A stretch of 64,000 bases of DNA from J054 sp965221985 (GTDB taxonomy: Bacteria > Pseudomonadota > Gammaproteobacteria > Steroidobacterales > GCA-2729495): positions 2,604,001 through 2,668,000 of the forward strand of contig OZ244928.1 in assembly GCA_965221985.1 (NCBI GenBank). The letters run 5' to 3'. The translations under genes and the position numbers were made by a program. This document shows positions 8,322 to 16,508 of the stretch, in pieces. The stretch's first letter is position 1; each line of letters opens with the position of its first letter. Below the pieces are notes generated by a model. It saw nothing but the letters and a program-made list of their open reading frames with translations. It searched no databases and was not told where the DNA came from.

Positions 8322-9746
8322 TTAGGATGCATGCTGCGACCCTGAATCGAATAATTTGTCGGCTGAACCGGAAATCTCATAACTCTGAGATGCCGTACCC
8401 AGCAGTCCATCGTACTGTTCATCCAGTGCTTGCTCGTAAGCAATATTGGACTTTGAGATTTGGGCCCTGACGGCGGGCAAGTTCTCCGCCAGGGCTGAAA
8501 ATCTAGTCAACAATTCCCGGCTGTCGAGGGTTTCGAAAGTGACAGCATGCTCCCCTTGTCCCATATCCTCCATGAGGTCGCGCTGCTTTCGGTGGTAACA
8601 GACGGACAGGGTGGGAATACCATTCCAGAGTGAGAGCACTACGCCGTGAAAGCGAGTGGGCACCGCGATGTCCATATCACCGAGCACTAGAACGAGTTCG
8701 GCCACGGTTCGAGGCATGCGCGTCATGGCCTCACGATCTATCACTTGCGCAAGTTCATTTTCCAGATGATCCAAAATATCAACGATGACCAATTCGTCGC
8801 GCGGCTGTGTCGACCACAGGAAGCAGGGATAACTCAAATCCAACAAACCCTTAGTGAACAATGCCATCTCACGAACATAGCGCTCATACAAATTGTCGTC
8901 ATGCACGCACCAGTAGCGCTTGTCGTAGACGGGCATGGGATTAATCCCCACGACAGGTTGCCGGCCCTCCGCCGGCGATGCCTTGTCTTTTGAGCGGCTT
9001 GGCAAACTAAATGCAAGATCCGGAAACACGCTGGCGCGACCACGATAGCCGTGGTCGCGCAGCAGTGCCAAAGAGGGCTCGTCACGCATAGACACATATC
9101 GGGCCGGGATCAGCGCCCAGCGAATTAGCCTGAAACTCAAGGACGCACTGATGGGACCCGCGCCGACACTGACATAGACCACGGGGGTGCCAACCAGACG
9201 AGCCAGCCAAGCCCACTTGCACAAGGTGTACGGAAATCCCCAGGGGCCACCAAAATTATCTAGAAATTGATTCGACCCCGTAATCATCAATAAATCAATA
9301 TTGCGCAGTCGTTGTTTCGACTTCCAGAGAAACTTGACCTCGGCTGTGAGGCGTGTGAGAGCACTGATGCTGAGACCTGCAAGTTTTATCAGCTCGCGCA
9401 AAACTGGTATGCGCTTTAGGCGACTCTTCAAACCGGTCTGATGCGTAGTTCCGGCCCCAGACTCGTTAGGTTTATGCGCTGCCCTGGTTTGAGTTTCCGA
9501 TGGTCGGCGTCGATCTAGACCGCGTCTGATCGGATAGGCCGGCATCTCAAACCGCTCGGCCGTGTCTCTCGGATTGATGGAGAATCCAATCAGGCTAGCG
9601 GCGGGCAAGCGGCGATGGATCTGCCGGACTACCGCCTCAATAATTGCCTCGTCGCCCAGGTTTTCGTTGCCATAGTGCCCGAAGATGCCAATCCTGGGTG
9701 CATCGGACAGCTTAAGGTCAGGAAAGATTGGCTGAGTTGATTTCAT
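8322..9746 (-). CDS. polysaccharide pyruvyl transferase family protein
   Basis: A 474-residue protein of the CsaB/ExoV-type pyruvyl transferase family, which adds ketal pyruvate from phosphoenolpyruvate to sugars. The N-terminal GIFGHYGNENLGDEAI motif, the central LMITGSNQFLDNFGG and the C-terminal DMDIAVPTRFHGVVLSLWNGIPTL are the family hallmarks (the RFHG histidine is conserved). An extra basic insert at about residues 80-125, rich in R, K and T, separates the first two blocks. It lies between the flippase and epimerase genes on one leftward operon, so the product is likely a pyruvylated, hence acidic, surface glycan. The acceptor sugar cannot be read from the sequence. Confidence 0.88.
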   Translation of the reverse strand: MKSTQPIFPDLKLSDAPRIGIFGHYGNENLGDEAIIEAVVRQIHRRLPAASLIGFSINPRDTAERFEMPAYPIRRGLDRRRPSETQTRAAHKPNESGAGTTHQTGLKSRLKRIPVLRELIKLAGLSISALTRLTAEVKFLWKSKQRLRNIDLLMITGSNQFLDNFGGPWGFPYTLCKWAWLARLVGTPVVYVSVGAGPISASLSFRLIRWALIPARYVSMRDEPSLALLRDHGYRGRASVFPDLAFSLPSRSKDKASPAEGRQPVVGINPMPVYDKRYWCVHDDNLYERYVREMALFTKGLLDLSYPCFLWSTQPRDELVIVDILDHLENELAQVIDREAMTRMPRTVAELVLVLGDMDIAVPTRFHGVVLSLWNGIPTLSVCYHRKQRDLMEDMGQGEHAVTFETLDSRELLTRFSALAENLPAVRAQISKSNIAYEQALDEQYDGLLGTASQSYEISGSADKLFDSGSQHAS

Positions 9747-9839
9747 TGGTCATGAACTAGATGGACAGGGCTAGTCAAACTCAGACTATTGGCTGAGTTA
9801 CGACGATGATGGGCTCGGCGGTGCATTATACAAGCCATC

Positions 9840-11336
9840 TCAGTAGGGAAGACCGAGCCTGGTCGCAACCGATCGCGCAACTTGGGGACGGAGAGTTTGC
9901 AGGACATGGTCCTCGGGCCCCGCCGGGCGGCCCGAGATAATCCATAGCATACCCAATACCGGAATGTAGGTCAGCGCACCAAAAACCACTAGTTGGAGCA
10001 AACCGGGCAGATCCCCTCCGACTCCAGTTTTGCCGAGATTCGACAACCAATTGACCGCAATATACATAACTCCGCTTGCAAGCAGCGGCCGCCAGGCAAG
10101 GTTCACCAGGGGCATGAACTTTAGTCTAAGGACTGCCCTCACTGCTGAGCTATAGAGCGGTGCAGTGCACAGAGTGACCAGGAGATAGGCCCAGGCGGCA
10201 CCCAGCACGCCCCAGCGATATGTGCAGATCGCCAGCGTGGGCAACAATAATGCCGTGCTGATGGCAGTCACGCGGACAAAGCGCTTGACAGTATCCAGAC
10301 TGAGATGCACATAGTAGGTGTTGGTTTGAAATACGCGGATCGCCGAGGCCATGGCCAGCAATGCGATGATTGGACTCGCTGCGCGCCACTTTTCCCCCAA
10401 CAAGGTCAATACCAACGGTTCGGCGATCACTGACAAGCCGACGGCGGCTGGAATCGCGATCAAAATAATCAAACCCGTCACCTTTAAATAGGCTTCACGA
10501 AGTTTCGCCACATTACTGGCTAACTTCGCATAGCCGGGAAAAACCGCCCGGTTTATCGGCGCGATCAGTTCCGCCGTTGGCATGGCGCCAATTTCACTAC
10601 CCAGAGTAAATATGCCCAAGGACTCCGCGCCTCCTAGGCGGCCGATCAATAGGGTTGATGATCGACGATAGAAGAAGCTTAATCCATTGTTGATCAATAT
10701 CCATTTGGAAAAACCAAAAAGTTCGCTGGCTGCCGCTAAGGTGAATCGGGGTCGATAAGGATGCAATTGATAGCTATAGACGACGCCGAGGGTATTGCCG
10801 AAAACAATACCCAGGATTAGCGCCCAGTAGCTGCGCAAATAGTAGGCTGCCGCAACGGTCACGAGAAAGCTGCCTAGTTTGCGCGCAAACATGAAGCGAA
10901 ATTCCCGATCGAAGGACAGTTCTTTGCGAAAGGCAATTATGCCCACGTTTTCAAAGCCCTGAATAAATAGGCCCCCACCAAGCACCAGCATCACTGGGAT
11001 AATTCTGGGCTCGTGGTAGAACTGCGCGGCCGGATAGGCAAGCGCCGCCATGCCGACTGCCATGCCCAGTCCGAAAACGACCTTAAATGTCCAGACGGTA
11101 TCGTAGTGCTTGCGCTCGGCCGCTTGATTTTGAATCAAGGCCATGTCGAAGCCGAAGGCCTGCATTAGCTCCAGGAAAGCGATAATCACCGTAGCCATGG
11201 CCACGAGGCCAAAGTCGCTGGGCAATAGCAGCCGCGCAAGCACCACGGTGCTGACCAGGCTAAGACTGCGCTCCAAAAGCTTGAAGAGCAGCATCCAGCT
11301 AGCGCCTTTCTGTACGCGTTGGCCAAGCGATCCCAT
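9840..11336 (-). CDS. lipopolysaccharide/oligosaccharide flippase (WzxC-type, MOP superfamily)
   Basis: A 498-residue polytopic inner-membrane protein with about 12-14 hydrophobic segments. It opens GSLGQRVQKGASWMLLFKLLERSLSL and continues with LARLLLPSDFGLVAMA, characteristic of the WzxC-like branch that flips lipid-linked repeat units to the periplasm. It is the first gene of the leftward operon, and the 230-base gap to the divergent nuclease-like gene should hold the promoter. A second, unrelated MOP flippase sits at 34571-35863, so the strain probably exports at least two glycans. Confidence 0.9.
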   Translation of the reverse strand: MGSLGQRVQKGASWMLLFKLLERSLSLVSTVVLARLLLPSDFGLVAMATVIIAFLELMQAFGFDMALIQNQAAERKHYDTVWTFKVVFGLGMAVGMAALAYPAAQFYHEPRIIPVMLVLGGGLFIQGFENVGIIAFRKELSFDREFRFMFARKLGSFLVTVAAAYYLRSYWALILGIVFGNTLGVVYSYQLHPYRPRFTLAAASELFGFSKWILINNGLSFFYRRSSTLLIGRLGGAESLGIFTLGSEIGAMPTAELIAPINRAVFPGYAKLASNVAKLREAYLKVTGLIILIAIPAAVGLSVIAEPLVLTLLGEKWRAASPIIALLAMASAIRVFQTNTYYVHLSLDTVKRFVRVTAISTALLLPTLAICTYRWGVLGAAWAYLLVTLCTAPLYSSAVRAVLRLKFMPLVNLAWRPLLASGVMYIAVNWLSNLGKTGVGGDLPGLLQLVVFGALTYIPVLGMLWIISGRPAGPEDHVLQTLRPQVARSVATRLGLPY

Positions 11337-11566
11337 GATCGCGAATTTAGCGAGCCGGCGGGGTAATTACCGTGTCGGCCGTCCCGATCTAAGGCCGCGG
11401 GGCCGCGGGCTAGCGCGACGGATACTCACGTCCCTAGCGCAATCAATCTTCTGCGCCGCACTGCCCTTTCGCTCGCCCTTCGCACCGTGGAGCCCACGTG
11501 TAGTGTTTTGTGATCCAATCGCTTATATATCAATCAATTGGAACGGTATTCTCAGATTGAAGCTCA

Positions 11567-12190
11567 ATGATGGTCGAACCTGGAGGTATTGTGCCCACCG
11601 ACGCTAAGAGGTTTTGGCCCCCCTCGCCGATTGTTCCTGCATCAGTCGCGCTAATACTTGTCCTGACCGCTCCGCCCCTTGCGAATTCACAAGCGCAAGA
11701 TCCGGTGGATTCGGGCGCCCCGCGCGCGGGCACAGCCAGGGTGCAAATTTCCGGACGGGTCACGAGCATTGTCGACGGCGACAAGCTAATGCTCTTGGAT
11801 TCCAATCAACACAGAATCCAAATTCGCCTCGCGGCCATCGATGCGCCAGAGTATCGTCAACATTACGCCCAGCAAGCAAAGCAAGCCCTGGCCAAGCTAG
11901 TGCTACAACAGCAAGTCGAGGTGCGAATACAGAACGTAAGCAATCAGGGGCCGACGGTTGGCTGGGTATTCGTGAACGGTATGGATGTATCGGCAGCATT
12001 GGTTCGTCAGGGTGCGGTTTGGGTCGATCGGAACCATCTTACGGACCCGTCTTTGCTGCAGGCAGAAACCGAAGCACGCGCCGCCAAGATTGGAATTTGG
12101 AGCCTGCCGGTGGTCCAGCGGGTAGCTCCTTGGGTATGGCGTGATAGCCAACTGACCGGCGCCCAATTGCAGATACCCGACCCGTCTTGA
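11567..12190 (+). CDS. exported staphylococcal-nuclease-like (SNase/TNase) domain protein
   Basis: Up to 207 residues: a hydrophobic export signal (VPASVALILVLTAPPLANSQA) followed by one SNase OB-fold domain (about residues 58-180). The calcium and catalytic residues VDGD, R and D/E in RLAAIDAPE are conserved. The second catalytic arginine, R87 in staphylococcal nuclease (YGRxLAY), is replaced: the segment reads QGPTVGWVF. Phosphodiesterase activity may therefore be weak or absent. Translation may start at GTG 11591, which has GGAGG four bases upstream, rather than ATG 11567; the signal peptide survives either way. It stands alone between the flippase operon and the Crp/Fnr region. Confidence 0.8.
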   Translation: MMVEPGGIVPTDAKRFWPPSPIVPASVALILVLTAPPLANSQAQDPVDSGAPRAGTARVQISGRVTSIVDGDKLMLLDSNQHRIQIRLAAIDAPEYRQHYAQQAKQALAKLVLQQQVEVRIQNVSNQGPTVGWVFVNGMDVSAALVRQGAVWVDRNHLTDPSLLQAETEARAAKIGIWSLPVVQRVAPWVWRDSQLTGAQLQIPDPS

Positions 12191-12254
12191 GCGACATACG
12201 GTTCACTCGGAATCGTTTCGATAAAACTTACCGCCTGTCAGCATACAACGAAAT

Positions 12255-12299
12255 CTGACATATATCAGTACCCACCGGGCGCTCTCCGTTCAGTATACA
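12255..12299 (+). promoter_or_regulatory. FNR/FixK-like operator with downstream -10 element
   Basis: CTGAC-ATAT-ATCAG at 12255-12268 is an imperfect palindrome matching the FNR/FixK consensus TTGAT-N4-ATCAA at 7 of 10 positions. A TATACA box at 12294-12299 would put transcription start near 12306, placing the operator centre at about -44, close to the class II activator position of -41.5. It precedes a short ORF with a good ribosome site and then a Crp/Fnr-type regulator gene, so autoregulation is a reasonable guess. This is motif reading only. Confidence 0.4.
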
Positions 12300-12330
12300 A
12301 GCTGAACTTAGGGTCTTTAGGAGCGCAACA

Positions 12331-12426
12331 ATGAATTTCAATCTATTCGAACGATTAGCAACAGACTGCGCCTTCTTGGTCATCGGCCTTGCCTATTTGG
12401 TTTGCATCCACAGCCTGGTTACCTAG
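12331..12426 (+). CDS. 31-residue putative single-span membrane peptide
   Basis: A tiny ORF starting MNFNLFERLA and ending CIHSLVT. It has a strong AGGAG ribosome site at 12319-12323, seven bases before the ATG, and residues 12-25 (CAFLVIGLAYLVCI) would span a membrane. It lies just downstream of the FNR-like operator. I recognise no family. The good ribosome site and the hydrophobic character argue for a real small protein, but a transcribed leader is also possible. Confidence 0.4.
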   Translation: MNFNLFERLATDCAFLVIGLAYLVCIHSLVT

Positions 12427-12474
12427 AGCGGGTAGGTGCGTCATCTGCCATCTTTAACATCGTGGGAAATCGCT

Positions 12475-12615
12475 ATGATTGTCGTCGCAGGTGCAATCAA
12501 TGGAGCTATCATTGAAGTCAGCCTCGATCACCATCTATTTGCGGACGCGATGGAGTGGTACTTGCATGGCTTGTTATTTCACGCTTTTTTTGGACCGACT
12601 GATCCCATTTTCTAA
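12475..12615 (+). CDS. 46-residue ORF coupled to the Crp/Fnr gene
   Basis: A small ORF beginning MIVVAGAINGAIIE and ending FFGPTDPIF. Its TAA overlaps the ATG of the Crp/Fnr gene by one base (TAATG), the arrangement used for translational coupling. There is no strong ribosome site. It contains a histidine-rich, hydrophobic middle (DHHLFADAMEWYLHGLLFHAFF). No family is recognised, and an open frame of this length can occur by chance. Confidence 0.3.
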   Translation: MIVVAGAINGAIIEVSLDHHLFADAMEWYLHGLLFHAFFGPTDPIF

Positions 12616-13271
12616 TGTCTATAGAACCACTGTTTCCTGGGCTAGATACTCTGCAGATTGAAAATCTGATTCAGAAAAGCGAACCAGAGATAGTTCCTCG
12701 TCACAAGTATCTGTTCCGAGAAGGCGAAAAATCCGACGCTGTATTCGTCATTGAAAAAGGTGAGTTGCTCATCGAACGCACTACTCGCAATGGAGATCGC
12801 CAGGTAACGACGTTGCTATTCCCGGGGCACTTTGTCGGTTTCACAAACGGCAGCCAATATGACTATGGGGTTTTCACCGTGACTGACTGCAATGTGCGAA
12901 AAATAGCTCGCTCGCTTGTAGAGTCCATTGCAAGCCAATCACCTGATTTTTCTGAACATCGTATCAGGGAGCTAGGTGCGCTGATGCTTGAGCAGTCCGA
13001 CCATCTCTTTACCTTGGCAAAGAAACAGGCTCATGAGCGAGTTTGCTGTTTTTTATGCGAGCTCAACGATAAGCAGAGGAAAGGACAAGGCAGGACAGTC
13101 AATATTCATCTATCGCGACAGGATATTGCGGACTATCTCGGCTTGACGTCAGAGACAGTTACACGGGCGCTATCAAAGTTGAAGAGTGACGCAGTGATTG
13201 GTATCGACAATCCACACGAAATCGAGCTATTGCAGCCTGATGTGATTCAGCAGCTGGCCGGTAAAATCTAG
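12615..13271 (+). CDS. Crp/Fnr family transcriptional regulator
   Basis: A 218-residue regulator with a cyclic-nucleotide-type sensor fold (about residues 20-130; FREGEKSDAVFVIEKGELLIE) and a C-terminal winged helix-turn-helix. The helix-turn-helix is LSRQDIADYLGLTSETVTRALSKLK at about 167-190. The recognition-helix residues E180, T183 and R184 resemble the E-x2-S/T-R pattern of FNR/FixK proteins that read TTGAT/TTGAC half-sites. The N-terminal cysteine cluster that binds the FNR iron-sulfur centre is missing, so it is more FixK-like and probably senses through another route or is controlled by expression. An FNR-like site lies about 350 bases upstream, which fits autoregulation. Confidence 0.85.
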   Translation: MSIEPLFPGLDTLQIENLIQKSEPEIVPRHKYLFREGEKSDAVFVIEKGELLIERTTRNGDRQVTTLLFPGHFVGFTNGSQYDYGVFTVTDCNVRKIARSLVESIASQSPDFSEHRIRELGALMLEQSDHLFTLAKKQAHERVCCFLCELNDKQRKGQGRTVNIHLSRQDIADYLGLTSETVTRALSKLKSDAVIGIDNPHEIELLQPDVIQQLAGKI

Positions 13272-13292
13272 ACTCGCAGAATAATCGGGTTC

Positions 13293-13318
13293 CTGGCCCT
13301 TGGTCCGATAAGGGCCAG
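13293..13318 (+). terminator. hairpin after the Crp/Fnr gene
   Basis: CTGGCCCTT and AAGGGCCAG form a 9-bp stem with an 8-base loop 21 bases after the stop codon. There is no clear T run afterwards, so it may be a weak or rho-assisted terminator. Confidence 0.4.
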
Positions 13319-13320
13319 CG

Positions 13321-13521
13321 TCACTTTAGCTGCCTCCGCAGATTCTCGACAATGTTCGTCAACCCTCGAGGTGGCCTCCGCGACTTGAACTCTAAATCGC
13401 TCGGATCCAGGAGACGCAATATCGAATCACAGTTAGTGCGTGATCCAGATCGGGACACCTTTGCGGCGACTTCACCAGCGAGACGCTTGAGTTCGCCAGT
13501 CGTATCGATCTTCTTGGGCAA
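13321..13521 (-). CDS. 66-residue hypothetical protein, possibly a remnant next to the IS
   Basis: An open frame with a TTG start, beginning (M)PKKIDTTGELKRLAGEV and ending VENLRRQLK. The amino-acid composition is protein-like (charged amphipathic helices). It has no good ribosome site, and its 5' side lies 34 bases from the inverted repeat of the IS, so the original start may have been displaced by the insertion. I recognise no family. Confidence 0.3.
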   Translation of the reverse strand: MPKKIDTTGELKRLAGEVAAKVSRSGSRTNCDSILRLLDPSDLEFKSRRPPRGLTNIVENLRRQLK

Positions 13522-13554
13522 CCTGACTGACCTGGCTAAACCATGTGACCGTAT

Positions 13555-13568
13555 ATGGACTCCTCCTC
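13555..13568 (+). repeat. left inverted repeat of the IS1111-type element
   Basis: ATGGACTCCTCCTC, the exact reverse complement of the copy at 14918-14931. It is subterminal in elements of this group. Confidence 0.9.
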
Positions 13569-13813
13569 GTTTGCCAGCCAGCTGATCGATGATGCTGAGG
13601 TTCGACTGCTATCGTATATCCGGCCTCTATTCTGGCATTCATGATGCCGGGCCATGATGGGTATTCGCGCGTCCGCTCCCGATTGGTTAATCGTGCTTTA
13701 TGCACATGGACACATACGGGGTTTACCGACGCCGGTCCGACCTGTTCACCATCTCTCAGTTTGCTGTGCAATCGTCGTTTAGATTTTCTTAGCCAGTAGT
13801 TCTCCCGTCCGTG
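13569..13813 (-). ncRNA. candidate guide RNA region (seekRNA/bridge RNA) of the IS
   Basis: A non-coding stretch of 245 bases between the transposase stop and the inverted repeat. In IS1111-group elements the structured RNA that pairs with target and donor DNA is encoded downstream of the transposase, which is where this lies. The other non-coding flank is only about 72 bases. I did not fold it or identify guide loops, so the RNA boundaries are unknown. Confidence 0.45.
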
Positions 13814-14845
13814 TTAGGCAACGGCAAGCGTCGGTTCAAAATCCGTTCCGTTCTGCAACATCGCCCAAGCAATTCGTACAGTCTTGTTGGCCAGTGCTAC
13901 CGCCGCAACATTGGCATGGCTGCGCTCTTTGAGTTCCGTCACCCAGCGGTTGAGGCGATCATCCTTCCGGTGTGCTCGACTCACAACCGAGCGCGCACCA
14001 TGGATGAGAATACCGCGCAGGTAACTATCACCGCGCTTGGTAATACCCATTAGGCGATTTTTGCCGCCTGTACCGTGATGTCTCGGTGTCAGCCCAATGG
14101 ATGCCGCCGCTTCACGGCCACGCTTGAAGTGACTTGCATCACCGAAACGAGCTACCAACGCCGTTGCAATGAGCGGGCCCACACCCTGGAGTTGCTTTAG
14201 GCGCTTCGCATCGGGATGCGCCTCGGCAATACGTGCGATCTCATCATCGAACGCCTGGATACGTTCATCGAACCGCAACAACTCGACCCATAAGCCATGC
14301 AATAAAGCCCGAAACCGATCGGTCAGCCCATTCTCTGCATCTTCCAGCCACTCCGGTATCGCTTTGCGAAGAGAAGCCAGATGTTGCGGCGTTACCAACC
14401 CGTACTCCGCCACCAACCCTCGGATCTGATTGGCCTGCGCCGTGCGTTGCCCAACAACCGATGACCGTACTCGATGGATCGACTGGATGTCCTGCTGTTC
14501 CACGGTCTTGGGTGCAACAAACCGCATACCAGGCCGACTCATTGCTTCGCAGATCGCCTCGGCATCAGTAGCATCATTCTTCTGGCTCTTCACATAGGGC
14601 TTCACAAACTGTGGCGATATCAGCTTTACAACAAAGCCCCTACTCGCAAGCTCCCGCCCCCAATGATGCGCGCCAGAACAAGCCTCCATGCCTACCTCGC
14701 AGCCAGGCTCAAGCCTCAACGTCATTGCCCTCAACCAACCCGACCGCTTCAACCTCCGCCGCCAGATCGGTCGACCTAACTGATTTACGCCGTGAATCTG
14801 AAATACGTTCTTTGCGATATCCACACCAACGCGAGTAATCTTCAT
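13814..14845 (-). CDS. IS110-family DEDD transposase
   Basis: A 343-residue recombinase with the RuvC-like DEDD domain at the N terminus: D9 in GVDIAKN, E54 in GMEACSG, and D91 and D94 in KNDATDAEAI. A central helical region (about 110-220) leads to the C-terminal transposase_20 domain with LQGVGPLIATAL and the catalytic serine S249 (AAASIGLTPR). Length and all key residues are intact, so it is probably active. It recombines donor and target with an element-encoded guide RNA. The gene fills most of the IS. Confidence 0.93.
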   Translation of the reverse strand: MKITRVGVDIAKNVFQIHGVNQLGRPIWRRRLKRSGWLRAMTLRLEPGCEVGMEACSGAHHWGRELASRGFVVKLISPQFVKPYVKSQKNDATDAEAICEAMSRPGMRFVAPKTVEQQDIQSIHRVRSSVVGQRTAQANQIRGLVAEYGLVTPQHLASLRKAIPEWLEDAENGLTDRFRALLHGLWVELLRFDERIQAFDDEIARIAEAHPDAKRLKQLQGVGPLIATALVARFGDASHFKRGREAAASIGLTPRHHGTGGKNRLMGITKRGDSYLRGILIHGARSVVSRAHRKDDRLNRWVTELKERSHANVAAVALANKTVRIAWAMLQNGTDFEPTLAVA

Positions 14846-14917
14846 CTTGGACTCCTTCTCAACCTGTTACTGGGAATTAGCTTCGCCAGCTTGGCACATT
14901 GCGATGCCGTTTAAGGT

Positions 14918-14931
14918 GAGGAGGAGTCCAT
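14918..14931 (+). repeat. right inverted repeat of the IS1111-type element
   Basis: GAGGAGGAGTCCAT, the exact inverse of the copy at 13555-13568, lying 72 bases upstream of the transposase start. Confidence 0.9.
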
Positions 14932-14956
14932 CCCATTGGTTAACACCCGCTGGAAA

Positions 14957-15032
14957 TGGTGGGCCGTGTAGGATTCGAACCTACGACCAATGGATTAAAA
15001 GTCCACTGCTCTACCAACTGAGCTAACGGCCC
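14957..15032 (-). tRNA. tRNA-Lys (anticodon TTT)
   Basis: A 76-base cloverleaf with encoded CCA, starting GGGCCGTTAGCTCAG. The anticodon loop CTTTTAA carries TTT, and the T arm GTTCGAATC is standard. The acceptor GGGCCGT pairs with ACGGCCC. It lies beside queC, as in many gammaproteobacteria, and close to the IS. Confidence 0.97.
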
Positions 15033-15137
15033 AAGCTATTGGGATCTTGAACCCCGCTACGAACATCGGCGGAAATTCCGCATGGGAGCCACCGACCAGG
15101 GTGGCGCGATCATACCCGATGGCGGCCAAGTCACCAA

Positions 15138-15812
15138 TCAACATTTTTGATAAACCGTTGGGTCGGTGATGCCCGCGCTTACAAAGCCAGAGCGGCGCAG
15201 GCGACAGGCATCGCAGCGGCCACAGGCCTTGCCCAGTGGGTCGGCTTGGTAGCAGGACACGGTGCTAGCGTAGTTCAAGCCCAGGTCATGGCCGAGGCGA
15301 ATAATCTCCGCCTTGCTTAGGTCTATCAAGGGCGTTCGCAATTCGACAGCTTGGCCCTCCACTGCCCTGCGTGTTGCGAGCCGGGCTAGGGACTGGAAGG
15401 CGTCAATAAACTCGGGACGGCAATCCGGATAGCCGGAATAGTCCACCGCATTGACACCACAATAGATGTAGTCGGCCTCCATGACTTCGGCCAACGCCAG
15501 CGCGAAAGATAGAAATACTGTGTTTCGCGCAGGCACGTAAGTGATTGGTATGCCTAGGCTTGCGGTCTCGGGTATGGTCAATTCTCGGTCAGTCAGCGCC
15601 GAACCGCCCAATGCGCCCAAATCTATGCGCAATTCACGATGGCTCTCGGCACCAAGTTCCTTCGCCAGGCGTTCAGCAGCATGAAGTTCCGCGACGTGAC
15701 GTTGGCCATAGTTAAAGCTCAAGCTATAACAATCCAAGCCCGCCGCGACCGCCAGGGCAAGACAAGTCGCCGAATCCATACCACCAGACAATAGGACCAC
15801 GGCACTAGCCAT
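15138..15812 (-). CDS. queC: 7-cyano-7-deazaguanine synthase
   Basis: A 224-residue cytoplasmic ATP-dependent enzyme that turns 7-carboxy-7-deazaguanine into preQ0, a late step of queuosine precursor synthesis. The PP-loop ATP site SGGMDSAT is at about residues 9-16. The C-terminal zinc site is formed by the cysteines of SCYQAD and CGRCDACR. The length is normal. It follows queE with a 15-base gap on the same strand and is probably part of the unit running from tol-pal through queE. Confidence 0.97.
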   Translation of the reverse strand: MASAVVLLSGGMDSATCLALAVAAGLDCYSLSFNYGQRHVAELHAAERLAKELGAESHRELRIDLGALGGSALTDRELTIPETASLGIPITYVPARNTVFLSFALALAEVMEADYIYCGVNAVDYSGYPDCRPEFIDAFQSLARLATRRAVEGQAVELRTPLIDLSKAEIIRLGHDLGLNYASTVSCYQADPLGKACGRCDACRLRRSGFVSAGITDPTVYQKC

Positions 15813-15827
15813 TAGATTCTCGTTCCA

Positions 15828-16490
15828 TCAATGGCCCGGAGCTTCGCCCCATAGCAACTTATGCAATTGGAATTGAAAACGCACATCGAGGCCGTCGCGC
15901 AAAATCCATTCGGCTAATTCGCGGGCCTCTAGTTGCCCCCAGGCTGGAGAAAACAATACGGCATACCGTGAGCTTAGGTCATGCTCAGCGACTTGATTCC
16001 GGGACCATGAATAATCAGCCTCATCGCAGATCACGAACTTAATTTGGTCAGAGGGTTTGAGGGCCTCTAGATTCTTCCATAAGTTTCGGGCGCTCTCCCC
16101 GGAACCGGGTGTTTTAATATCCATGACCACGGTAACGCGGGTATCCACTTCACCGACCTCCAAAGCGCCGCTGGTTTCCAAGGATACCTCGTAGCCGGCA
16201 TTACAAAGCTCATGGAGTAGATGCAGCGTATTCGGCTGGGCCAAAGGTTCCCCGCCAGTCACGCAGACCCGCGGTGCGGGAAAGGCCGCTACGCTCGCCA
16301 GAATTTCGCTGATTTTTTTGTTTTCCCCACCGTGAAAAGCATAGGCCGTATCGCAGTAGCCGCAGCGTAGCGGACAACCGGTCAGACGAATAAACGTGGT
16401 AGGCAAGCCGGCGGGGCGAGATTCCCCCTGCAAGGAATGGAAAATTTCCGTGACGCGCAGTCGATCGGCGCGATCAAGAGTATTCGCCAC
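15828..16490 (-). CDS. queE: 7-carboxy-7-deazaguanine synthase (radical SAM)
   Basis: A 220-residue radical S-adenosylmethionine enzyme that contracts the ring of 6-carboxy-tetrahydropterin to give 7-carboxy-7-deazaguanine. The iron-sulfur ligands are C39, C43 and C46 in the CPLRCGYCD motif, and EIFHSLQGES at the start is the family opening. CVTGGEPLAQ supplies the GGE motif for SAM binding. It sits between cpoB and queC, a conserved order in gammaproteobacteria. Confidence 0.96.
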   Translation of the reverse strand: MANTLDRADRLRVTEIFHSLQGESRPAGLPTTFIRLTGCPLRCGYCDTAYAFHGGENKKISEILASVAAFPAPRVCVTGGEPLAQPNTLHLLHELCNAGYEVSLETSGALEVGEVDTRVTVVMDIKTPGSGESARNLWKNLEALKPSDQIKFVICDEADYSWSRNQVAEHDLSSRYAVLFSPAWGQLEARELAEWILRDGLDVRFQFQLHKLLWGEAPGH

Positions 16491-16508
16491 GGCCGTCAGC
16501 GCCGAGAA

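Larger units (their letters stand above)
13555..14931 (-). mobile_element. IS110-family element, IS1111 group
   Basis: A complete-looking insertion sequence of about 1.38 kb from repeat to repeat. It carries one DEDD transposase gene bounded by a perfect 14-bp inverted repeat (13555-13568 and 14918-14931). IS110 proper lacks such repeats; subterminal repeats are typical of the IS1111 group, whose true ends extend a few bases beyond them. The long non-coding side (about 245 bases) lies after the transposase gene, as expected for that group. The right end is about 25 bases from the 3' end of tRNA-Lys. I see no target duplication, which fits the family mechanism. Confidence 0.88.

Noticed and set aside
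13472..13771. 99-residue open frame spanning the left IS end
   Set aside because: It crosses the IS boundary at 13555, so it would be a chimera of IS and host sequence; no family features.
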